DNA of 26,479 nucleotides, taken from NCBI GenBank assembly GCA_959602875.1, contig CAUGVQ010000018.1, positions 1 through 26,479 of the forward strand, given 5' to 3'. Within the stretch, counting starts at the first letter, position 1, and the number at the start of each line of letters is the position of its first letter. Below are positions 12,940-20,408 of the stretch, piece after piece. Source of the stretch: an uncultured Collinsella sp. GTDB lineage: Bacteria > Actinomycetota > Coriobacteriia > Coriobacteriales > Coriobacteriaceae. Made by a program: the position numbers and the translations under genes. Below the pieces are notes generated by a model. The model made no database searches. It was not told the DNA's origin and saw only the letters and a list, made by a program, of their open reading frames with translations.

Positions 12940-14400
12940 CTACATAACCTGCGAGACGTAGACCACGTTGGTGGAGACCTCGCTGTCGCGGAGCTTAATG
13001 GGGATGGCGGGGTCGCCAGCGGTCACGACCACGAGGTCGTCCTGCTTGACGATGCCCGTCATCTTTGCCTCGACCACGGCGTTATCGACAACGTAGGCGA
13101 TGCTGCCGACGGAGCGACCGGAGAGGAGCGGCTGGACGCCCCAGTAGATGGTCATCTTGCGAACGGCCCACTCGTTGGGGGTCACGGCCTGGATGGGAAG
13201 CACCGGGCGGAAGTTGGAAACCAGACGCGCGGAGCGGCCGGAGTTGGTGGGCGTGAGGATTGCCTTAGCACCAACGTTGAAAGCGGTCGTGACCGCGGAG
13301 AGGCCCACAGCGGCGTTGACCTTGTTGCGGCCAGGCTCGAGCGCCTCGAAGTCGAGCGGCTTGTGCTCGGGCATGGTGGCCTCGGCGATAAGGGCAACGT
13401 TGGCCATCATCTTCACGGCCTCAACCGGGTACTTGCCGGCAGCGGTCTCGCCAGAGAGCATCGTGGCGTCGGTGCCGTCGGAAATGGCGTTGGCCACGTC
13501 GGTGACCTCGGCGCGCGTCGGGCGCGGATTGCGAATCATGGAGTCGAGCATCTGCGTGGCGGTGATAACCGGCTTGCACGCAGCGTTGCACTTCTGGATG
13601 ATCTCCTTCTGGATGACGGGGCAGACCTCGGGGGCAACCTCAACGCCAAGGTCACCACGAGCGACCATGATGCCATCGGAGACCTTGAGGATGTCGTCAA
13701 AGTGATAGACCGCGAGTGCGCACTCGATCTTGGGGATGATGCTTACATGCTCGCCACCGTTCTCGTCGCAGAGCTTGCGGATCTCCTTGACACCCTCGGC
13801 ATCGCGCACAAAGGACGCAGCGATGAAGTCGATACCCTCCTCAAGACCAAAGAGGATGTCGGCACGGTCCTGCTCGGTGATGGTGGGAAGTGACAGCTTG
13901 GCGTTGGGGACGTTCACGCCCTTCTTCTCACCAAGCTCGCCGCCGTTCTGCACGGTGCAGTGAATGTCCTGGCCCTCGATGGAATCGACGGTCAGGCCGA
14001 TGAGGCCGTCGTCGATAAGGATGGTGCCACCCACGCGGACCTCGCGCGGGAGCTCGATGTGGTCAAGGTAGAAGTGATCGGCGGTGCCCTGGAGCTCCTC
14101 GGAGGTCGCAGCAGCGGTAACCGTCACCTGAGAACCCTCGACCAGCGTGACCTTGGCGTGGTCCTTCAAAAAGCCCGTACGAATCTCGGGGCCCTTAGTG
14201 TCGAGCAGAATACCCACAGGAATACCGAGCTCACGAGAGATGCGCTTCACGCGCTCCATACGGCCGTGATGCTCCTCATGGCTTCCGTGGCTAAAATTAA
14301 AGCGGGCAACGTTCATACCCGCCTTGATCATCTCGCGCAAAATGTCTTCGTCATCGCATGCCGGTCCCATGGTGCATACGATCTTGGTGCGCTTACTCAT
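12940..14400 (-). CDS. pyk: Pyruvate kinase
   Basis: The enzyme transfers phosphate from PEP to ADP, the last step of glycolysis. The 486-residue product starts MSKRTKIVCTMGPACDD and carries MNVARFNFSHG (catalytic-core Arg), LDTKGPEIRTG, IIPKIE (catalytic Lys/Glu region), DGIMVARGDLGVEVA (metal site), KPVITATQMLDSMI and DVANAISDGTDATMLSGETAAGKYP. A normal C-terminal allosteric domain ends it (RSARLVSNFRPVLPI), and there is no extra PEP-utiliser domain. ATG 14400 has GGGAGG about 4 nt upstream. It has its own promoter candidate and terminator, so it is probably a single-gene unit, although it neighbours the tagatose aldolase gene. Confidence 0.97.
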   Translation of the reverse strand: MSKRTKIVCTMGPACDDEDILREMIKAGMNVARFNFSHGSHEEHHGRMERVKRISRELGIPVGILLDTKGPEIRTGFLKDHAKVTLVEGSQVTVTAAATSEELQGTADHFYLDHIELPREVRVGGTILIDDGLIGLTVDSIEGQDIHCTVQNGGELGEKKGVNVPNAKLSLPTITEQDRADILFGLEEGIDFIAASFVRDAEGVKEIRKLCDENGGEHVSIIPKIECALAVYHFDDILKVSDGIMVARGDLGVEVAPEVCPVIQKEIIQKCNAACKPVITATQMLDSMIRNPRPTRAEVTDVANAISDGTDATMLSGETAAGKYPVEAVKMMANVALIAEATMPEHKPLDFEALEPGRNKVNAAVGLSAVTTAFNVGAKAILTPTNSGRSARLVSNFRPVLPIQAVTPNEWAVRKMTIYWGVQPLLSGRSVGSIAYVVDNAVVEAKMTGIVKQDDLVVVTAGDPAIPIKLRDSEVSTNVVYVSQVM

Positions 14401-14435
14401 GCATCCTCCCAACGGTGGCGCTCTACATCGGCACT

Positions 14436-14464
14436 AGTGTACCGACTTACAACCTAAGAGTGAA
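14436..14464 (-). promoter_or_regulatory. pyk: Candidate pyk promoter
   Basis: On the minus strand, -35 TTCACT (14459-14464) and -10 TACACT (14436-14441) are 17 bp apart, and each matches consensus at 4 of 6 positions. A better -35 hexamer, TTGACG, lies directly upstream (14465-14470) but its spacing is too long. Confidence 0.35.
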
Positions 14465-14619
14465 CGTCAACTACAGCGATTCCACGGTTATTAAAAGCTC
14501 TTACCGCTATCGTACCCAGCGCTTACACGCACCCGGACATAAATTGTTCGAATTCGGCATCATTTTAGAGGGCGATAAGCGAGAAAACCGCTCCGCCCCA
14601 TCTTCTCTGGTGCGAGCAC
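14465..14619. other. Gap upstream of the pyk promoter
   Basis: The gap between pyk and the aldolase gene is 337 bp in total. Apart from the pyk promoter and the aldolase terminator, this part holds no gene I can support. It is moderately AT-rich and has a short CGAATTCG palindrome near 14549. Confidence 0.4.
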
Positions 14620-14714
14620 CGCCAAAACTAGAGAAGCTCCCGAGGAGGCTTCTGGCGCGTTTCCCGCAGCCGCAAAGCGGCGAGGACCACGCGGCAGAAC
14701 CCCTCGGGAGCTTC
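14620..14714 (-). terminator. Branched terminator hairpin after the aldolase gene
   Basis: GAAGCTCCCGAGG (14633-14645) pairs perfectly with CCTCGGGAGCTTC (14702-14714). Inside, TTCTGGCGCG pairs with CGCGGCAGAA (9 of 10), and GCCGC-AAA-GCGGC forms a further small hairpin. In the minus direction the structure is followed by TCTAGTTTTGG. It is unusually large for an intrinsic terminator. Confidence 0.7.
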
Positions 14715-14737
14715 GGCGCAGCTTTTTGCGTGCAAGC

Positions 14738-15586
14738 CTATGCGCGGCCCACAGAGCCGAGATTCTCCATACGGATCTTCACGATCTTGGTGATCTCGGC
14801 CATGCCAGCCTGACCCGGCTTCTTGGGGTCGAAGCAACTCGGGTTCTCGGCCATGTAGGCCATGAAGCCCTTGGTGAATGCCTGGCGGAGCTCGGTAGCG
14901 TAGTTGACCTTGCAGATGCCGTTCTTAACGGCCTCGGCTACCTGCTCATCGGGCACACCGGAGGTGCCGTGCAGCACGAGCGGCACGTCCACCGCGGCGC
15001 GGATCGCCTTCACGACGCCCTGCTCGATGTGCGGCTCGGCGGTGTAAACGCCGTGGGAGGTGCCCACGCCAATAGCGAGCGAGGTGCAGCCGGTGCGCTC
15101 GACAAACTCGCGAGCCTCGTCTGGGTCGGTGTAAGGGCTCTCGCCCTCAACCTCGACGTCGTCCTCCTTGCCGCCGACCTTGCCGAGCTCGGCCTCCACG
15201 GGCACGCCCATAGCGACGCCGGCGTCGGCAACGAGCTTGGTGAGGGCAATGTTGTCCTCAAAGGTCTCATGGGAGCCGTCGATCATGACGGAGGTGTAGC
15301 CGGTGCGCAGGGCCTTCATGCAGCGGTCGTAACCGTCACCGTGGTCGAGGTGAAGCGCCACGGGCACCGAGGTGCGCTCGGCAGCGGCCTTGACCATGCC
15401 GTAGAAGTAATCAAGGCCGGTCATCTTGATCGTGCCCGAGGTGGTCTGCATGATGACGGGGGACTTGGTCTCCTCGGCAGCAGCGAGGACCGCCATAACG
15501 AACTCGAGGTTCTCGACGTTGAAAGCGCCCACAGCGTAGTGGTTCTTCTGCGCGTCGAGCAGCATCTCCTTGGTGGTAACGAGCAT
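14738..15586 (-). CDS. Class II ketose-bisphosphate aldolase, probably tagatose-1,6-bisphosphate aldolase
   Basis: This zinc aldolase splits tagatose-1,6-bisphosphate (or fructose-1,6-bisphosphate) into dihydroxyacetone phosphate and glyceraldehyde-3-phosphate. The product (282 residues from this start) shows YAVGAFNVENLE, the zinc motif LHLDHGDGYD, SVMIDGSHE, EAELGKVGG, the second metal region GVGTSHGVY and LHGTSGVPDEQV. The GTSHGVYTAEP stretch resembles GatY/KbaY. I chose ATG 15586, 9 nt after AAAGG; the in-frame ATG at 15595 abuts that AAAGG and is the alternative. It follows a LacC-type kinase on the same strand, which supports tagatose chemistry, but it has its own -10 and terminator. 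A role in glycolysis as the fructose-bisphosphate aldolase is also possible. Confidence 0.88.
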   Translation of the reverse strand: MLVTTKEMLLDAQKNHYAVGAFNVENLEFVMAVLAAAEETKSPVIMQTTSGTIKMTGLDYFYGMVKAAAERTSVPVALHLDHGDGYDRCMKALRTGYTSVMIDGSHETFEDNIALTKLVADAGVAMGVPVEAELGKVGGKEDDVEVEGESPYTDPDEAREFVERTGCTSLAIGVGTSHGVYTAEPHIEQGVVKAIRAAVDVPLVLHGTSGVPDEQVAEAVKNGICKVNYATELRQAFTKGFMAYMAENPSCFDPKKPGQAGMAEITKIVKIRMENLGSVGRA

Positions 15587-15608
15587 CTTGCCCATCCTTT
15601 CGTAACGT

Positions 15609-15649
15609 CCCGCGCGTACGGTCGCGGGTATTCGCCTGCCTCTATTCTA
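15609..15649 (-). promoter_or_regulatory. Candidate aldolase promoter and leader inverted repeat
   Basis: A TAGAAT -10 box (15644-15649, minus) matches consensus at 5 of 6; the -35 is weak. Between it and the gene is an inverted repeat, CCCGCG and CGCGGG at 15609-15628, separated by 8 nt, which would be a leader hairpin or an operator just downstream of the start site. Confidence 0.4.
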
Positions 15650-15775
15650 GGCAACAGAGCGCCTCTCAACTGGCTCAAATTGGAAGTACCAGCTGGGTAC
15701 GCCGCTAAAGGTCTTGGCGAGGAGCCGGCTGACGACGTTGACGTGCCGCCCGCGCACCCGCCTCAACGCGTGCGC

Positions 15776-16711
15776 TTAGAGCTCGTTGACCTGAATAGCG
15801 TTGTATACCTCGTCCCAGCGGTCGATAACCAAATGGCCCGTCTGGGGGTCCATGGCGTTGAGCTTGCCGCACGCATTGCCGCAGCGCAGCACCGTGTCAT
15901 CGTCGGCGTTGCGCGCGATGGCATGGGCAAAGCCCGCGATGGTGGAATCGCCCGAGCCGGTGGCGTTCACAGCGGGGATATTTGGCATGATCACGCGGTA
16001 GCCACGACCCTCGTGGAACGCAACCGCACCGGCACCGCCCATGGTCACCACGACCCAGGGGATGGACGCAAAGCGCGTGTCTGCCTCGAGCGCGGCCTTG
16101 AGTGCCGGCAGGTCGTCGGGCGTGAAGCTCGTGCCCAGAAGCCCGTTGATCTCGGTGAGGTTGGGCTTGATGAGGGTGGGCTTGACCTCGGCATCGAGCG
16201 CGGCATCGAGCGCGGCGCCCGAGGTGTCGAGAAGCACCGGCTTGCCCGCGGCGGCCGCCGTAGCGACCATGCCCGCATACGTGTCTGCGGCAACGCCCTT
16301 GGGGAGGCTGCCGGAAATGGTCACGCAGTCGGCCTGCTCGACCAGATCGGCATAGTTGGCGAGAAACGCCTCGAGCTCCTCTGCCGAGACCTCGGGGCCG
16401 CTCTCGAGCAGCTCGGTCTGGTTGCCGTCGTGGAGGATGGCGACGCAGGTGCGGCTCTCGCCCGCGATGGGTGTGAAGCGGTGCGGGATATTGTCGGAGT
16501 CCATCAGGCTGCCGAGGTACGCGCCCGCGTGCCCACCGAGGAGGCCCGTCGCGAGCACATCGTCGCCCAGCTGAACGAGCACGCGGCTGACGTTTAGGCC
16601 CTTGCCACCCGCGGTCTTTTTGGGCACAACGCGGTTCACGTCGTCGATGATGAGGTGATCGAGCTGATACGCCGTATCGATCGACGGGTTCATAGTAACG
16701 GTCAGGATCAT
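15776..16711 (-). CDS. lacC: Tagatose-6-phosphate kinase (LacC-like, PfkB family)
   Basis: This ribokinase-family enzyme would phosphorylate tagatose-6-phosphate to tagatose-1,6-bisphosphate. The 311-residue product opens with ILTVTMNPSIDTAYQL and DVNRVVPKKTAGGKGLNVSRVL. It continues with AILHDGNQTELLESGPEV, ISGSLPKG, LLDTSGAALDAAL, LIKPNLTEI and the catalytic VNATGSGDSTIAGFA (Asp of GxGD), and ends in an LNAMDPQTGHL segment. The NRV, NQTE, SGAAL and TGH segments follow LacC of lactic cocci and staphylococci more closely than FruK, from memory. A secondary 1-phosphofructokinase role cannot be excluded. AGGAGG lies 4 nt before ATG 16711. It lies 66 bp after the LacI regulator gene, with a TACAAT -10-like box at 16747-16752. 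Confidence 0.85.
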   Translation of the reverse strand: MILTVTMNPSIDTAYQLDHLIIDDVNRVVPKKTAGGKGLNVSRVLVQLGDDVLATGLLGGHAGAYLGSLMDSDNIPHRFTPIAGESRTCVAILHDGNQTELLESGPEVSAEELEAFLANYADLVEQADCVTISGSLPKGVAADTYAGMVATAAAAGKPVLLDTSGAALDAALDAEVKPTLIKPNLTEINGLLGTSFTPDDLPALKAALEADTRFASIPWVVVTMGGAGAVAFHEGRGYRVIMPNIPAVNATGSGDSTIAGFAHAIARNADDDTVLRCGNACGKLNAMDPQTGHLVIDRWDEVYNAIQVNEL

Positions 16712-16746
16712 GATTCCTCCTTGGTGGAAGGTCTGGCGACTACCCG

Positions 16747-16752
16747 ATTGTA
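16747..16752 (-). promoter_or_regulatory. -10-like box upstream of the LacC-like kinase gene
   Basis: TACAAT on the minus strand matches the -10 consensus at 5 of 6 and lies 36 bp before the kinase start, inside the 66-bp gap after the LacI gene. There is no good -35 and no terminator in the gap, so the kinase may be transcribed both with the regulator gene and from here. Confidence 0.35.
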
Positions 16753-16777
16753 CCGCGCCGCGCAAGCAAGGGCGCCA

Positions 16778-17806
16778 TCAGCGCAAATCCGCCACTGACG
16801 CGCGCGTGACGAGCGTTCCGGGGATACGCACCGCCACAGGCTCCGTACTCTGTGCGAGCGTACCCACTGCATGCTCGAACACGGCTCGGCCGCGCTCCTC
16901 GAGGTTCAGGCGGACCGTCGTGAGCATGTTGTGGGGCACGACGCCCTCGAGCGAATCGTCGATACCAATGATGCTCAGGTCCTCGGGCACGAGCACACCG
17001 CGCTCGCGCAGGGCGAGCATGGCGCCGTAGGCCATTTGGTCGTTTGCGGCAAACAACGCCGTCGCCGACCGGTCCTTAGCCAAGCGACGTCCAAATTCAT
17101 ACCCCTCGTCTGCCGACCAATCCCCATGGCAGGGCTCCACCACGGGAAGACCGTGCCGCTCGAGCACGTCACGCCATGCACACTCGCGCTGCTCAGCCGG
17201 GACCGAGTCGACCGGCCCCGCGATGTGACGAATCTGACGGTGCCCACAAGCGATGAGGTGCTCGACCGCCATGACGGCCGCCCCGTAATGGTCGGAGTCA
17301 ACGGTGGTGCAACGCGGATGCGGCAGCGCGCCCACGATGACCGTCTTGAGGCCGGGCAGTGGCACGAAATCGTCGAAGTCTGCGGTCTTTTGGCTCATGT
17401 TGATGACGATGCCGTCCACGGGAAGCGCCGCCATCTGGCGCGACTCCCGCGCAAGCGAGCGCTCGACAGCATCCGGCCGGTCGGCGAGCGTCACCGCGTA
17501 GCCACGCTCGGCAGCAGCAGCCATGAGGCCGTTGAGCGTGGCGAGGTTTCCTGCATACATGAGATCGGGCATGAAGAGCCCCACCGCCCGGTACGAGCCG
17601 CCGCGAAGTGACCTGCCTGCGTAGTTGGGGCGAAAGCCCAGCTCCTCCATAGCGGCAAGCACGCGCTCGCGCGTTGCCGCTTTGACGTTGGCCTGGTCGT
17701 TTACCACACGCGACACCGTCTGCTGGGAGACGCCGGCGACGCGTGCCACGTCCGCCATAGAAACCGAATGGGGCGCATCTGCCGCCCGCGAGCCGTGAGG
17801 TCGCAT
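16778..17806 (-). CDS. LacI-family transcriptional regulator (galactose/tagatose genes)
   Basis: The 342-residue product has an N-terminal LacI helix-turn-helix at about residues 16-60 (SMADVARVAGVSQQTVSRVVNDQANVKAATRERVLAAMEELGFRPN), the hinge ARSLRGG-type segment (YAGRSLRGG), and a periplasmic-binding-protein-like effector domain (AVGLFMPDLMYAG to the end, with VIVGALPHPRCTTVDSDHYGAA and TALFAANDQMAYGAM). ATG 17806 has GAGGG 6 nt upstream. It diverges from galMKT and is followed by the LacC-like kinase, so it probably controls both. An 11-bp sequence, TGTTAACGTAC, occurs upstream of this gene and in the gal promoter, which supports shared regulation and autoregulation. The effector, perhaps galactose or a phosphorylated ketose, is unknown. 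Confidence 0.92.
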   Translation of the reverse strand: MRPHGSRAADAPHSVSMADVARVAGVSQQTVSRVVNDQANVKAATRERVLAAMEELGFRPNYAGRSLRGGSYRAVGLFMPDLMYAGNLATLNGLMAAAAERGYAVTLADRPDAVERSLARESRQMAALPVDGIVINMSQKTADFDDFVPLPGLKTVIVGALPHPRCTTVDSDHYGAAVMAVEHLIACGHRQIRHIAGPVDSVPAEQRECAWRDVLERHGLPVVEPCHGDWSADEGYEFGRRLAKDRSATALFAANDQMAYGAMLALRERGVLVPEDLSIIGIDDSLEGVVPHNMLTTVRLNLEERGRAVFEHAVGTLAQSTEPVAVRIPGTLVTRASVADLR

Positions 17807-17866
17807 GCTCTTCCCTCTTGCCGCCTGTCCGCCTATTTGCAAAGCACGGTGTTCGCGCTTTTGCGC

Positions 17867-17877
17867 GTACGTTAACA
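17867..17877 (-). promoter_or_regulatory. Putative LacI-family operator near the regulator gene
   Basis: TGTTAACGTAC on the minus strand, 61 bp before the LacI-family gene, is identical to the segment in the gal promoter (18012-18022). It contains the central CG typical of LacI-family operators, although the second half-site is degenerate. It overlaps a CGCGC-TTTT-GCGCG inverted repeat at 17855-17868 by two bases. Confidence 0.5.
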
Positions 17878-17999
17878 ACACATCCCATCATAGCGAAGCC
17901 GGCGCCTGTCCGGTATGGCCTTAATCGCACGCGTACCGACGTCCGCTCGCCGGTCCAAATCTACCGTCTACGGATGCGCCCTAACACCTCATAACCCAA

Positions 18000-18029
18000 T
18001 TACCTGCAAAGTGTTAACGTACTCATAAA
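18000..18029 (+). promoter_or_regulatory. Candidate gal operon promoter with operator in the spacer
   Basis: -35 TTACCT (18000-18005) and -10 CATAAA (18024-18029), 18 bp apart, each match consensus at 4 of 6. TGTTAACGTAC (18012-18022) lies between them, a position where a LacI-type protein would block RNA polymerase. Confidence 0.45.
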
Positions 18030-18078
18030 CACAGTGGCAAAGTTATGCCGCTTCGGCACATCTTGGGAGGCCTCCTGG

Positions 18079-19143
18079 ATGATTACCATCGACTCGTTCG
18101 GCACCGCCCCGGACGGAACGCCCGCGCACGTCTACACGCTTGCGAACGGGCCCGTCACGGTGCGCTTGTCTGACTTTGGCGCAACGATCCTTGGCATCGA
18201 CGCCCCCGACGCCGCGGGCAACAGCGCAGACATTGTGCTGGGCTTTGCCGGTATCGAGGGCTACGCGGGCTCGAACGCCGCTTGCTACGGTGCGACCATC
18301 GGCCCCATCGCCAACCGCACGTGTGGAGCCGAGGTGACAGTTGCGGGCACCTCGTGGCACCTTGCCGCCAACGAGGGCGAGAACAACCTGCATAGCGACC
18401 TTGAGCATGGCCTCCACAAGCGCGTGTGGGAGGCTGCCGTGGACGAGGGCGCCTGCCGCGTGACCTTCACCTGTCACCTTGTGCACGGCGAGCTCGGCCT
18501 CCCCGGCGAGCGGACCTTCACGGCGACCTACGAGCTTGCGTCGGACGGCGCGCTCACCCTCACCTACCGCTGCGAGACCGACCAGCCCACCTTTGTCAAC
18601 ATGACGAATCACACCTACTTCAACCTCGCTGGCCACGCTACGGGCGACGTTCGCGCCCAGGAGGCGACCGTACACGCCAGCTGCTACCTCCCCGTGCGCG
18701 AGGACTCCGTGTCCGAAGGGACCATCGAGAGCGTCCTCGGCACGCCCTTTGATCTGCGCTCCGGCGCGGCGCTGGGCACCGGCATCGACGCCCAGAACAA
18801 CGTGCAAATCACCCGCGGCCGCGGCTACGACCACTGCTTCTGCATCGACGGCTTCGAGCCTGATGCAGCACCTCGGCCCGCACTCGAGGCGCACGACCCC
18901 GCAAGCGGCCGCACGCTTTCTATCGCCATCACCCAGCCGGGCGCACACCTCTATACGGGCAACTGGCTCGACGACGGCGCTGACCTCGTCAAGTGCGGCG
19001 CCACCTACGGCCCGCAAGCCGGCTTTGCCTTTGAGCCCGAGTACTACCCGGACGGCATGCATCACGCCGACTGGCCGCAACCCGTCTGCACGCCCGACCA
19101 TCCCTATGAGGAGACCATCGTCTACCGTTTTGGCACCTGCTAG
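18079..19143 (+). CDS. galM: Galactose mutarotase (aldose 1-epimerase)
   Basis: The enzyme interconverts beta- and alpha-D-galactose so that galactokinase can act. The 354-residue product starts MITIDSFGTAPDG and has GATILGIDAPD, IGPIANR, the substrate-binding region NEGENNLHS, the catalytic His in NMTNHTYFNLAGH, and the late FEPEYYPDGMHH segment where the catalytic Glu of the family lies. I chose ATG 18079, with GGGAGG 8 nt upstream; the open frame to 18034 lacks a ribosome-binding site. It is the first gene of galM-galK-galT. Confidence 0.93.
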   Translation: MITIDSFGTAPDGTPAHVYTLANGPVTVRLSDFGATILGIDAPDAAGNSADIVLGFAGIEGYAGSNAACYGATIGPIANRTCGAEVTVAGTSWHLAANEGENNLHSDLEHGLHKRVWEAAVDEGACRVTFTCHLVHGELGLPGERTFTATYELASDGALTLTYRCETDQPTFVNMTNHTYFNLAGHATGDVRAQEATVHASCYLPVREDSVSEGTIESVLGTPFDLRSGAALGTGIDAQNNVQITRGRGYDHCFCIDGFEPDAAPRPALEAHDPASGRTLSIAITQPGAHLYTGNWLDDGADLVKCGATYGPQAGFAFEPEYYPDGMHHADWPQPVCTPDHPYEETIVYRFGTC

Positions 19144-19202
19144 GCGCCGCATCCATCAGTCACACAAGCGGCCCCGCAGGGCCCCGAAAGGAAGGATCGC
19201 CC

Positions 19203-20408
19203 ATGTCCGACTTCACACAAGCCCCCGAGTTCGCCCGCGCCCGGGCACTTTTTGAGGAGGAGTTTGGCGCGCCGGCGGCAGACGCCCGCCAGCTTGCCGT
19301 CTACGCCCCCGGTCGCTCCGAAATCGCCGGCAACCACACCGACCACGAGGGCGGCCACGTTATCGCCGGTGCCGTGAACGTGGCGGTCTTTGGCATCGCC
19401 GTCGCCAACGGCACCGACAAGATCCGCGTGGCCGACGAGGGCTTCCCCACGTTTGAGATCACGCTTGACTCGCTCGAGCCGCGCGAGGACGAGAAGGTCT
19501 CCTCCTCGAGCCTCGTGCGCGGCATGGCACACGCTCTTGCCGAGACCGGTCGCACGCCCGAGGGCTTTGACTTTGCCTTTGTGTGCACCGTCCCCTCTGG
19601 CGGCGGCCTTTCCAGCTCGGCCGCAGTTGAAGCGGCATACGGCCGCGCCATGGAGGCGCTCTGGCCCGGGCGCGCCATCACGCCGGTGGAGCTCGCCCAG
19701 ATGAGCCAGATTGCCGAGAACCGCTACTTTGGCAAGCCCTGCGGCCTTATGGACCAGCTCGCCGTGTGCATGGGCGGCCTTGCCTACATGGACTTTGAGG
19801 AGGCCGAGCCCAAGACCGCTAAGCTCGACTTTGACTTTGACGCCGCGGGCTACGCGCTTTGCCTTGTGAACGTGGGCTGCGACCACAGCGCCTTTACCGA
19901 CGACTACGCTGCCGTTCCCGTTGAGATGCAGCAGGTTGCTCGTGAGTTTGGCGCCGAGCGCCTCTGCGAGGTCGACCCGGCAGCCTTTGACCGCAATCTC
20001 CCGGCGCTGCGCGAGAAGCTCGGCGACCGCGCCCTTTTGCGCGCGATTCACTACTGGTATGAGAACGACCTCGTCGACCGTCGCTGGGAGGTCCTGAATG
20101 CCGGCGACATCGACGCGTTCCTCAAGCTTACCCGTGACTCGGGCGCAAGCTCGGGCATGTTCTTGCAGAACGTCTCCACCGGTGGTGCGTACCAGCCCGC
20201 AATGCTCGCCCTCGGCATGGCAGAGCGCCTGCTCGACGGACGTGGCGCCATCCGCATCCACGGCGGCGGCTTTGGTGGCTCGATCCAGTGCTTTGTGCCG
20301 GTTGATATGGTCGACGCCTTCATCGCCCAGATGAACGCCTGGCTTGGCGAGGGCGCATGCCGCCACTACGTCATCTCCGAGGAAGGGGCGACCGCCGCAT
20401 GGCTGTAA
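19203..20408 (+). CDS. galK: Galactokinase
   Basis: This GHMP-family kinase converts alpha-D-galactose to galactose-1-phosphate with ATP. The 401-residue product shows the galactokinase signature in the variant form GRSEIAGNHTDHEGG (about residues 39-53), the ATP loop VPSGGGLSSSAAVEAAYG, CGLMDQLAVCMGG, and the C-terminal GGGFGGSIQCFVP motif. AAGGAAGG lies 7 nt before the ATG. It follows galM by 59 bp, with a small GGCCC-CGCA-GGGCC hairpin in the gap, and its last 10 bp overlap galT. Confidence 0.96.
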   Translation: MSDFTQAPEFARARALFEEEFGAPAADARQLAVYAPGRSEIAGNHTDHEGGHVIAGAVNVAVFGIAVANGTDKIRVADEGFPTFEITLDSLEPREDEKVSSSSLVRGMAHALAETGRTPEGFDFAFVCTVPSGGGLSSSAAVEAAYGRAMEALWPGRAITPVELAQMSQIAENRYFGKPCGLMDQLAVCMGGLAYMDFEEAEPKTAKLDFDFDAAGYALCLVNVGCDHSAFTDDYAAVPVEMQQVAREFGAERLCEVDPAAFDRNLPALREKLGDRALLRAIHYWYENDLVDRRWEVLNAGDIDAFLKLTRDSGASSGMFLQNVSTGGAYQPAMLALGMAERLLDGRGAIRIHGGGFGGSIQCFVPVDMVDAFIAQMNAWLGEGACRHYVISEEGATAAWL

